From Bacillota bacterium (lineage in GTDB: Bacteria > Bacillota > Sulfobacillia > Symbiobacteriales > Symbiobacteriaceae), in the NCBI GenBank assembly GCA_028287415.1, contig JAQBPS010000553.1, forward strand, positions 1 through 6,280: a DNA stretch of 6,280 nucleotides. Reading direction: 5' to 3'. A program made the translations under genes and the position numbers. The notes under the pieces were generated by a model. The model was not told the origin of the DNA. It worked only from the letters and a program-made list of their open reading frames with translations, and did not search any database. Below are positions 1 to 5,373 of the stretch, in pieces (positions within the stretch are counted from its first letter, which is position 1; each line of letters begins with the position of its first letter).

Positions 1-519
1 TACGGCTCGGAGCACGAATGGAACGTGCCGTGGAAGGCGTTCAAGACGCAGGACGGCTACGTGGTCTTCACCACGTCCAGCGAAGGGACATGGCGGAAGC
101 TTTGCCAGGCGATCGGCCATCCGGACCTCGCCGAAGACGACCGGTTCCGCACGGGTGAGCTGCGCGCCCGTAACCGCGACGAACTGTATGCCATCCTGGA
201 CCCGATCATCGCCGAGCGCATGACAGCCCAGTGGCTCCGCCTGGCCGACGCAGCGGGGGCCGCCGCGGCGCCGGTCAACACGATTGACCAGGTGTTCAAG
301 GATCCGCAGGTACTGCACCGGCAGATGCTCCAGTATGTGGACCACCCCACATTGGGGCGGCTTGCGCAGATCGGGCACCCCCAGAAGTTCTCCGGGACGC
401 CGGCCTCCATCCGGCTGGCGCCGCCGCTGCTCGGGCAGCACACCGACGAAACGTTGCAGCTGCTACTCGGTTTTTCGCCGTCACAGATCGCTGAACTCCG
501 CGCCCAAAAGGTGATTTAA
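1..519 (+). CDS. Family III CoA-transferase (CaiB/BaiF type), 3' part only
   Basis: The reading frame is open from the left edge to TAA at 517-519, giving 172 C-terminal residues; the start lies outside the window. Family III CoA-transferases move CoA from an acyl-CoA donor to a free carboxylic acid in the cytoplasm. The visible part matches the family's large and C-terminal region: a VPWKAFKTQDGYVVF stretch, then W-x-x-L-C-x-A-I-G-H-P, D-D-R-F-x-T, R-x-x-N-R-D-E-L, A-A-P-V-N-T-I-D-Q-V, and a closing A-P-P-L-L-G-Q-H-T-D-E-T-L segment. The catalytic aspartate of the family lies further upstream and cannot be checked. Its stop overlaps the next start by one base, so the two genes are probably translationally coupled. 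The substrate is unknown; the downstream LhgO and acyl-CoA dehydrogenase make a dicarboxylate such as glutarate or a substituted succinate plausible, but that is inference. Confidence 0.93.
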   Translation, partial: YGSEHEWNVPWKAFKTQDGYVVFTTSSEGTWRKLCQAIGHPDLAEDDRFRTGELRARNRDELYAILDPIIAERMTAQWLRLADAAGAAAAPVNTIDQVFKDPQVLHRQMLQYVDHPTLGRLAQIGHPQKFSGTPASIRLAPPLLGQHTDETLQLLLGFSPSQIAELRAQKVI

Positions 520-2195
520 TGGCAGCACAGGCAGTGGCTGCAAGCCCGGTGACAGACGTGCTGGTGATCGGGGCCGGCGGGGCCGGGCTGCGCGCCGCTC
601 TGGCCGCCCGGGCAGCCGGGTGCGCCGTGACGGTGCTGCACACGCACTCCGGGGCCTCACCGTTCATTCTGGCCTTCAACGCACTCACGGCCGGCGCCGA
701 CTCCGGCGACTCGGCTGAGCGGTATGGCGCGGACATGGTCCGCGGCGGCGCCGGACTCAATGACCGCCGCCTGGTCAGCAGCCTCGTCCACGGCACGGGC
801 GCGGTCGTCAGCGAACTGGCAGAGTGGGGCGTGCCCTTTGCTCGCACGGAGGCCGATTACACGCTGCGTCACCTGGGGGGCTCTAGCTGCCCGCGCTCGG
901 TGTACGTGCGTGAAGGCACCGGCAAGGCAGCCCTGCGCGTAATGGCGGCCAGGGCCCGTGAACACGGGGTGGAGTTAGTCGCCGGCGTGCGGGTGCTGAG
1001 CCTGCTCAGGCATGGTGGCCGCGTGGTGGGCGCACTGGCGGTGCGCCTGCGGGACGGTGCACTCTTCACCGTGCAGGCCGGGGCGGTGGTACTGGCAGCA
1101 GGCGGAGCCGGTCGGATTTATGCCGGCAGCACCTACCCGACCGATGTGAATGGCAGTGGTTACGCCCTGGCGTACGCCGCCGGGGCCACGTTGGTGGATA
1201 TGGAATTCGTGCAGTTCGAACCGACCGTAGTGGCCCCTCCCCTCGCCTGTCACGGTATGGAGATGCCCACCGCCATGCTCGGCGACGGCGCCATGCTCCT
1301 GAACAATCAGGGGGAGCAGTTCATGCTCCGGTACAACCCCGGTCACGGGGAGAAGGGCGTAGAGAAGGCGTTTCTCGCCTGCTGCATCCAGCGGGAAGTG
1401 GACGAAGGGCGGGGCTTCCCGGGCGGAACTGTGCTATTCGACGCCCGCGTCCTGCCGCCGCAAGTTCTGGAGGGGTACCCCAACCACGTGCGCCGTTTGC
1501 GGGCGGCGGCGCTGGACCCGGCCCGGGAAGCCGTGCCGGTGCGGCCCGCTGCCCACAGCCACATGGGTGGGGTGCACATTGAGCCGGGGGGAGGCACGGG
1601 CGTCCCCGGGCTGTTTGCCGCCGGTGAGGTCACCGGTGGCGTGCATGGTGCGAGCCGGCTGGCGGGCAACTCGGGCAGCGATGTGCTGGTGAATGGCGGG
1701 CTGGCCGGTCGCAGCGCCGCCGCCTTTGCCTCCGGAGGCCAGCCAGGTACTGTGCCCATTGCGGTGCTGGCCGCGGAGGCCTTCGCAGCGATGCCCACCG
1801 GGGAGATCCTGCTGGCGAAGCAGGTCAAGGAGCGGGTCAGCAACATCCTGGCGCACGGCGCGGGCTTGATACGGTCCGAGGCGCTACTGCAAGCCGGCCG
1901 GACGGAACTTGCTGAGGTGGGAGCTTTACTGGCGACGACGAGCGCCAGCACCCAGCTCAACGGTGGGGATGCCCGGACGGTGGACATCCCGGCGGTGGTG
2001 GAGCACCTGGAGGCGCAACAGCACTTGCTCGTGGCGGAAATGATTCTGGCTTCGGCACTGGCCCGCACGGAGAGCCGGGGCGCCCATCGCCGGACCGATT
2101 GCCCTGAACGTGACGACTTACATTGGACCTGCCACCTGGCCATCCGCCGAACCGAGGGCGGCGCCATGGCGATCAGCAGCCACCCTGTGACCTAG
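519..2195 (+). CDS. FAD-binding flavoprotein of the FrdA/SdhA/NadB family with a divergent active site
   Basis: This 558-residue protein is a little shorter than FrdA or SdhA (about 590-600). The ATG at 519 sits in a TAATG overlap with the upstream stop, with AGGTGA at 509-514 as a modest RBS. An N-terminal FAD fold is shown by GAGGAG (residues 18-23). Other family landmarks are VLAAGGAGRIY (191-201), HSHMGG (346-351), GLFAAGEVTGGVHGASRLAGNS (split here: 364-373 and 374-385), and near the C terminus ESRGAHRRTDCPERDD (518-533). The position of the covalent-FAD histidine of SdhA/FrdA appears to be glycine 45, so FAD is probably bound non-covalently, as in L-aspartate oxidase. By eye alignment to E. 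coli FrdA, H355 and R390 are kept (H346, R380), but H232, T244, E245 and R287 become E234, P250, T251 and E278. A fumarate/succinate reaction is therefore unlikely and the substrate is unknown. No iron-sulfur or membrane-anchor subunit gene is adjacent. No signal peptide or membrane segment is evident. Confidence 0.9.
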   Translation: MAAQAVAASPVTDVLVIGAGGAGLRAALAARAAGCAVTVLHTHSGASPFILAFNALTAGADSGDSAERYGADMVRGGAGLNDRRLVSSLVHGTGAVVSELAEWGVPFARTEADYTLRHLGGSSCPRSVYVREGTGKAALRVMAARAREHGVELVAGVRVLSLLRHGGRVVGALAVRLRDGALFTVQAGAVVLAAGGAGRIYAGSTYPTDVNGSGYALAYAAGATLVDMEFVQFEPTVVAPPLACHGMEMPTAMLGDGAMLLNNQGEQFMLRYNPGHGEKGVEKAFLACCIQREVDEGRGFPGGTVLFDARVLPPQVLEGYPNHVRRLRAAALDPAREAVPVRPAAHSHMGGVHIEPGGGTGVPGLFAAGEVTGGVHGASRLAGNSGSDVLVNGGLAGRSAAAFASGGQPGTVPIAVLAAEAFAAMPTGEILLAKQVKERVSNILAHGAGLIRSEALLQAGRTELAEVGALLATTSASTQLNGGDARTVDIPAVVEHLEAQQHLLVAEMILASALARTESRGAHRRTDCPERDDLHWTCHLAIRRTEGGAMAISSHPVT

Positions 2196-2198
2196 GTC

Positions 2199-2204
2199 AG
2201 GAGG
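2199..2204 (+). promoter_or_regulatory. Strong ribosome-binding site for the acyl-CoA dehydrogenase
   Basis: AGGAGG, a full complement to the 16S rRNA tail, lies six bases before the ATG at 2211 and just after the TAG of the flavoprotein gene (2193-2195). It fixes the start of the next gene and is the strongest RBS in the window, so this enzyme may be translated more than its operon partners. Confidence 0.85.
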
Positions 2205-2210
2205 ATTTTT

Positions 2211-3371
2211 ATGGACTTCGCACTCACGGCCGAGGAGGCCGCGTTTCGCAACCTCGCCCGCGACTTCGCCCGGGACGAGATTCTGCCGAACATCGCTCAG
2301 TGGGAGCGGTCCGGGGAGTTCCCGAAGGCGACCCTCCGCAAAATGGGGCAGTTGGGCTTCTTCGGCTCCGTGATCCCCGAGGATTTCGGCGGGACGGGCG
2401 CCGGATACGTGGCCCACGCATTGTTGGTGGAAGAGATCACCCGCGCCCATTTCTGCCTGTCAACCGCCTTCAACGTCCAGGGAGCCTCGGTGCCCAGGGC
2501 GATTTTGGACTGGGGCACCCCGGAGCAGAAGGCCAGACTTGTACCTGGCATGGTGAAAGGCGAGTTGATTGGGTGCCACGCCATCACGGAGCCGAACGCC
2601 GGCTCCGACGTGGCCGGCATTGAGACAACGGCGATTCGGGATGGCGACACGTATGTACTCAACGGCACGAAACTGTGGATCACCTATGCGCCGGTGGCCG
2701 ACATCGCGCTGGTCTTTGCGAAGACTGACCCGACCGAACGGCATCGCGGGATCTCTGCGTTCCTTGTGGAACGGGACACGCCTGGCCTCACGATTCACAA
2801 AATGAACGCCACGACCGGCAGCAATTGTCTGCCGACCGGGGAGATGGTATTTGAGGACTGCCGGGTGCCGGCGGCCAACATGCTCGGAGTAGAGGGCCAG
2901 GGCTTCAAAATCTGCATGAAGATGCTTGATTCAAATCGTGTCACGATCCCGGCCCGAGCCGTCGGCAATGCGCAGGCATGTGTCGATGAGGCGGTGAAAT
3001 ATGCACAGCAACGCAAAGCGTTTGGTGTGCCCATCGGCACGTTCCAGATGATCAAACAGGACATCGCTGAAATGATCAGCGCCGTGGAAGCATCCCGCTG
3101 GCTGGTCTACCGACTGGCCTGGATGATGGACCAGGGCCTTCCCTGCCGGCGGGATGCGTCCATCGCCAAGCTGTTTGCGGCGGAGACGGGGCACCAGGTA
3201 GCGAGCAAGGCACAGTTCATCCACGGTGCTTATGGCTTCTCCCCGGAGTACCCGATCAGCCGCCATCTGGTGGAGTCGCAGTTCCTCCGGGTCGCGGAAG
3301 GCACGTCGAACATCCACCGCATCATTATTGCCGATGATGCACTGGGCTACAAAAAAGCGAACCGGGAGTGA
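2211..3371 (+). CDS. Acyl-CoA dehydrogenase
   Basis: This is a full-length 386-residue member of the acyl-CoA dehydrogenase family, which forms an alpha,beta double bond in an acyl-CoA using FAD and usually passes electrons to ETF in the cytoplasm. Seen in the protein: an alpha-helical N domain (LTAEEAAFRNLARDFARDEI, 5-24), the FAD/substrate loop AITEPNAGSD (124-133), NGTKLWIT (151-158), the R-K-A-F-G motif (268-272), a Q-x-x-x-Q-D-I-A-E-M stretch (279-288) and AEGTSNIHR (362-370), where E363 fits the catalytic base of the short/medium-chain and glutaryl-CoA enzymes. The arginine that binds the distal carboxylate in decarboxylating glutaryl-CoA dehydrogenase (human R94) appears to be serine 84, which argues against that exact activity. 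The usual N and G after W-I-T are Y159 and A160, and the common R-D before the catalytic segment is E355-S356. The substrate is unassigned; operon context suggests a CoA ester made by the upstream transferase. Confidence 0.95.
   Translation: MDFALTAEEAAFRNLARDFARDEILPNIAQWERSGEFPKATLRKMGQLGFFGSVIPEDFGGTGAGYVAHALLVEEITRAHFCLSTAFNVQGASVPRAILDWGTPEQKARLVPGMVKGELIGCHAITEPNAGSDVAGIETTAIRDGDTYVLNGTKLWITYAPVADIALVFAKTDPTERHRGISAFLVERDTPGLTIHKMNATTGSNCLPTGEMVFEDCRVPAANMLGVEGQGFKICMKMLDSNRVTIPARAVGNAQACVDEAVKYAQQRKAFGVPIGTFQMIKQDIAEMISAVEASRWLVYRLAWMMDQGLPCRRDASIAKLFAAETGHQVASKAQFIHGAYGFSPEYPISRHLVESQFLRVAEGTSNIHRIIIADDALGYKKANRE
3364..3368 (+). promoter_or_regulatory. Ribosome-binding site for lhgO inside the preceding gene's end
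   Basis: GGGAG lies nine bases before the ATG at 3378 and overlaps the last codons of the acyl-CoA dehydrogenase gene, whose TGA is at 3369-3371. The six-base gap leaves no room for a separate promoter or terminator, so lhgO should be on the same transcript. Confidence 0.7.
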
Positions 3372-3377
3372 ACCGCC

Positions 3378-4622
3378 ATGTTTGACATCGCGATCGTGGG
3401 CGGAGGCATCGTGGGGCTGGCTACCGCTGTGACACTGCTGAAACAGTGGCCGTCCCTGCGGGTGGTGGTGCTCGAGAAGGAAGCCAATGTGGCCGCTCAT
3501 CAGACCGGGCATAACAGCGGCGTCATCCACTCCGGCATCTACTACAAACCCGGGTCCTTGAAAGCGAACCTCTGCGTGGACGGGGTCCGGCGCATGACCG
3601 CCTTTTGCGAAGAGCATGGCATCCGGTACGAGCGGTGCGGCAAGGTTATTGTCGCCACCGATAACCGGGAGCTCGCCGCCCTGGAGGAACTGTACAGGCG
3701 GGGAACGGCCAACGGGGTGCCCGGCCTGCGGAAGATCAGCCGGGAGGAATTGCAGGAGATCGAGCCGCATGCAGCGGGGATCGCCGCGCTCCATTCGCCC
3801 AATACCGGCATTGTGGATTACGCCGAGGTGTCACGAGCCATGGCGGCGGAGCTGGTGCAGCGGGGGGCCGCTGTGCAGACTGGCGCAGAGGTGCGCGGCA
3901 TCCACCAGGATGGGAGTGGCCTCCGCATTGAAACGACAGCGGGGGAGATTGCCGCCCGATTCCTGATCAACTGCGCCGGCCTGTATTCCGATGAGATCGC
4001 GCGGAAGATGGGGATTGAACCGGATGTGCGGATCATCCCCTTCCGGGGCGAATACTACTTCCTCCGGAAAGAGCGCCAGGACCTGGTCCGGGGCCTCATC
4101 TATCCCGTTCCCGATCCGCAGATGCCCTTCCTGGGCGTACATTTCACCCGGACGGTCCACGGCCAGGTGGAGGCGGGTCCCAACGCCGTGCTGGCCTTCG
4201 CCAGGGAGGGGTACACGAAGGGGCGGATCCGTCCGGGTGAGCTGTGGGCGACGCTGTCATACCCGGGATTCCGGAAGCTCGCTCGCCGGTTTTGGCGGAC
4301 CGGGCTCTACGAGTATTACCGCTCGTTCAGCAAGGCAGAGTTTGTGCGGGGACTTCAGCGCCTGGTACCCGAAATCAGCATGGCGGACGTGTCGCCCGGG
4401 GGGGCTGGGGTCCGGGCGCAGGCGGTCGCCCGGGATGGCAATCTGGTGGATGACTTCCGCATTGTGGAACTGCCGCGGGCCATTCATGTGCTCAGTGCGC
4501 CTTCACCGGCTGCGACCGCCTCGCTGGCGATCGGGAACTACGTCGGGACGTTGGCGATGGAGACGTTCCAGCGGAGCGAATCATGGATGCGGTCATCTTC
4601 ACGTCAGGGCACGCCGTACTGA
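3378..4622 (+). CDS. lhgO: L-2-hydroxyglutarate oxidase/dehydrogenase
   Basis: This 414-residue protein matches remembered E. coli LhgO (422 residues) over most of its length. LhgO oxidises L-2-hydroxyglutarate to 2-oxoglutarate with FAD and is typically membrane-associated, giving electrons to quinones (or to oxygen in vitro). Diagnostic features: the dinucleotide-binding GGGIVG (8-13), E33 at the end of beta-2 for the FAD ribose, the signature HQTGHNSGVIHSGIYY (41-56) followed by PGSLKA (58-63), R-Y-x-x-C-G-K (83-89), PFRGEYY (221-227), IYPVPDPQMPFLGVH (241-255), GPNAVLAF (267-274), AGVRAQAV (343-350) and APSPAAT (374-380). No transmembrane helix is obvious. In E. coli the gene sits with csiD and the gab genes in glutarate/lysine catabolism; no csiD is in this window, and the partners here are a CoA-transferase, a flavoprotein and an acyl-CoA dehydrogenase. 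The last 15 or so residues (R-S-S-S-R-Q-G-T-P-Y end) do not resemble the E. coli tail. Confidence 0.95.
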   Translation: MFDIAIVGGGIVGLATAVTLLKQWPSLRVVVLEKEANVAAHQTGHNSGVIHSGIYYKPGSLKANLCVDGVRRMTAFCEEHGIRYERCGKVIVATDNRELAALEELYRRGTANGVPGLRKISREELQEIEPHAAGIAALHSPNTGIVDYAEVSRAMAAELVQRGAAVQTGAEVRGIHQDGSGLRIETTAGEIAARFLINCAGLYSDEIARKMGIEPDVRIIPFRGEYYFLRKERQDLVRGLIYPVPDPQMPFLGVHFTRTVHGQVEAGPNAVLAFAREGYTKGRIRPGELWATLSYPGFRKLARRFWRTGLYEYYRSFSKAEFVRGLQRLVPEISMADVSPGGAGVRAQAVARDGNLVDDFRIVELPRAIHVLSAPSPAATASLAIGNYVGTLAMETFQRSESWMRSSSRQGTPY

Positions 4623-4718
4623 AATCAAGATGTGAAGGACTACCAGCTGATATAGCGCACAAGGAGCATTCGACAGGGGTGCTAAAGCGCTACGGTTGGT
4701 CCAGCACAGGGCGGATGG

Positions 4719-4811
4719 CCAGACCGACTCGATCACGGTCGGCGTTACGCCGAAGTGCCCGGCGGCTTGCATGCGGAATGCCCCCTGGAGCAACGCGGTA
4801 CCGAATTGGCC
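4719..4811 (-). pseudogene. Possible relic of a transposase N-terminal helix-turn-helix (Tc1/IS630-like)
   Basis: Read on the minus strand, this stretch encodes GALLQGAFRMQAAGHFGV when joined loosely, then TPTVIESVW. The spacing of a leucine-glycine turn, an A-A-x-H-F-G-V core, T-P-x-V-I and a closing V-W resembles the first helix-turn-helix of Tc1/mariner and IS630-type transposases (pattern: M-L-x-x-G-x-x-x-x-x-A-A-x-x-F-G-V-x-x-x-x-I-x-x-x-W). The frame is closed by a stop just upstream (4812-4814), and the downstream continuation to 4599 has no DDE-domain features, so if real it is a short remnant. The similarity is from memory of the motif and covers only about 30 residues; chance is a serious alternative. 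Confidence 0.22.
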
Positions 4812-4824
4812 TCAAATAAAGAAA

Positions 4825-4853
4825 AGACCGCCCGAGTACCAATCAGGCGGTTT
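4825..4853. terminator. Terminator-like hairpin after lhgO
   Basis: AGACCGCC (4825-4832) pairs with GGCGGTTT (4846-4853) in an 8-bp stem with one G-U pair and a 13-base loop. The upstream side is A-rich (AAATAAAGAAAA, 4814-4825). On the plus strand the T-run is only three bases; on the minus strand the stem is followed by a longer T-rich run, so it could act in both directions. It is the best candidate for ending the four-gene transcript, although it lies about 200 bases after the lhgO stop. Confidence 0.55.
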
Positions 4854-4900
4854 GCGACGTCACGAACCAAGCCCCACACATACCATCTCTATCCGGGACA

Positions 4901-4932
4901 GCAGACGGCGAGCGTAGGGGCTCGCCGTCTGC
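4901..4932. repeat. Perfect 13-bp inverted repeat (hairpin)
   Basis: GCAGACGGCGAGC (4901-4913) and GCTCGCCGTCTGC (4920-4932) are exact reverse complements around a six-base loop GTAGGG. The stem is G+C-rich and would be very stable as RNA or cruciform DNA. No T-run follows on either strand, so it is not a classic intrinsic terminator; a transcript-stabilising stem, a U-tract-less terminator or part of a mobile element end are possible. Confidence 0.8.
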
Positions 4933-4942
4933 GCGTGGTGGG

Positions 4943-4961
4943 TTAGCTCACGTTGAGCTTA
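4943..4961. repeat. Short palindrome, possible operator or mini-hairpin
   Basis: AGCTCA (4945-4950) and TGAGCT (4954-4959) are exact reverse complements around CGT. With the outer T4943-A4961 pair the dyad spans 19 bases, interrupted by a T/T mismatch at 4944/4960. A three-base loop is tight for an RNA hairpin, so a protein-binding dyad is as likely. It begins 11 bases after the 13-bp hairpin. Confidence 0.45.
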
Positions 4962-4980
4962 ATCAAGGCGATGATTGCCA

Positions 4981-5029
4981 ACGGCCAGGGTAGCGCGTAG
5001 GCTTGCGCTACACAGTTTTATGCGGCCGT
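4981..5029 (+). terminator. Nested stem-loop with T-run, possible weak terminator or leader structure
   Basis: The inner stem is GTAGCGC (4990-4996) with GCGCTAC (5005-5011), 7 bp and an 8-base loop, followed after four bases by TTTTAT (5016-5021). An outer pair ACGGCC (4981-4986) with GGCCGT (5024-5029) encloses both the stem and the T-run. Inner stem plus T-run would suit a weak plus-strand terminator; the enclosing pair would compete for the sequence around the T-run, which could suit a leader or a protein-bound structure. TGATTGC also occurs directly repeated just outside the two outer arms (4972-4978 and 5029-5035). Confidence 0.4.
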
Positions 5030-5048
5030 GATTGCAAAGTAAACTGTA

Positions 5049-5061
5049 GGGAACACTTCCC
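5049..5061. promoter_or_regulatory. 13-bp palindrome ahead of the helix-turn-helix gene, possible operator
   Basis: GGGAACACTTCCC is a dyad of two 5-base arms around CAC. It lies 33 bases before the GTG at 5095, where a repressor site could cover the promoter or 5' leader. Autoregulation by the small DNA-binding protein downstream is an inference from position alone. Confidence 0.4.
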
Positions 5062-5094
5062 AATGTGAGACATGCACTTTGGGAGTGGACGCAC

Positions 5095-5301
5095 GTGAGG
5101 CTGATCCGCATCAGGGAAGCAGCGCGCATGCTTGGGGTAAATGCCCAAACGCTGCGCCGGCGCTCGGAGGGACGTGACTACGTCGAGATCTATGGACACC
5201 GTATTCGTGTCTACCGCATGGACCTGCGACCCAATGCGGAGCGCCGCTTCGACGCCGATGAGATCGGGCGTGTGCTGGCCCGGGTGTTAAAGGCCCGATA
5301 A
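5095..5301 (+). CDS. Small MerR/excisionase-like helix-turn-helix protein
   Basis: From GTG at 5095 this encodes 68 residues; an alternative in-frame GTG at 5065 would give 78. The later start is preferred because GGGAG (5081-5085) sits nine bases ahead, and because the DNA-binding fold begins at once: I-R-I-R-E-A-A-R-M-L-G-V-N-A-Q-T-L-R-R-R (residues 4-23), matching the helix-turn-helix of MerR-type regulators, phage excisionases and the N-terminal domain of IS607-family TnpA. A wing-like stretch (Y-G-H-R-I-R-V-Y-R, 33-41) takes the place of the usual G-G-H-R-R-Y, and the C terminus carries F-D-A-D-E-I-G-R-V-L-A-R. The protein is basic. There is no effector or catalytic domain, so a stand-alone DNA-binding protein, or the stump of a larger IS607-type protein, are both possible. 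It converges with the minus-strand oxidoreductase, 72 bases away. Its targets are unknown. Confidence 0.72.
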   Translation: MRLIRIREAARMLGVNAQTLRRRSEGRDYVEIYGHRIRVYRMDLRPNAERRFDADEIGRVLARVLKAR

Positions 5302-5373
5302 GCCAGAGAACACCGGAAACGGCTTGTACCGCACGCTTGCTTCGTGGGGCAGAATTCGGCCGCGCTTACGGAT

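Larger units (their letters stand above)
4623..5094. other. Intergenic region rich in inverted repeats, without a convincing intact gene
   Basis: These 472 bases separate the lhgO stop from the small helix-turn-helix gene. Composition is visibly more A+T-rich than the flanking genes, most clearly at 4811-4830, 4941-4980 and 5012-5060. Short open frames on both strands have no recognisable protein content and weak start signals, apart from a possible transposase relic at about 4719-4811 on the minus strand. From 4825 to 5061 there are five separate inverted repeats, listed individually. No convincing sigma-70 promoter pair could be picked by eye. Confidence 0.7.

Noticed and set aside
1343..2167. 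A long minus-strand open frame of 274 codons opposite the flavoprotein gene.
   Set aside because: It is antisense to a well-supported family member and has low-complexity A/S/P/R-rich composition; long antisense frames are common in high-G+C genes.
519..2195. Naming the flavoprotein frdA, sdhA or nadB.
   Set aside because: The family fold is clear but the catalytic arginine and one carboxylate-binding half are missing by eye alignment, and no FrdB/SdhB-type subunit is adjacent.
4583..4946. Plus-strand open frames of 60-80 codons over the lhgO end and the intergenic region.
   Set aside because: No recognisable domain, no good ribosome-binding site, basic and proline-rich composition typical of chance frames in G+C-rich DNA, and they overlap each other.
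4941..4980. A tRNA-like D-arm, GGTTAGCTCA with following GAGC.
   Set aside because: No acceptor stem partner, anticodon arm or GTTCRA-type T-arm follows within the right distance; the match is better explained by the AGCTCA/TGAGCT palindrome.
5302..5373. A terminator between the two convergent genes.
   Set aside because: Only a weak 5-bp AAGCC/GGCTT pairing with a 16-base loop was found, on the minus strand at the edge of the helix-turn-helix gene, with no real T-run.
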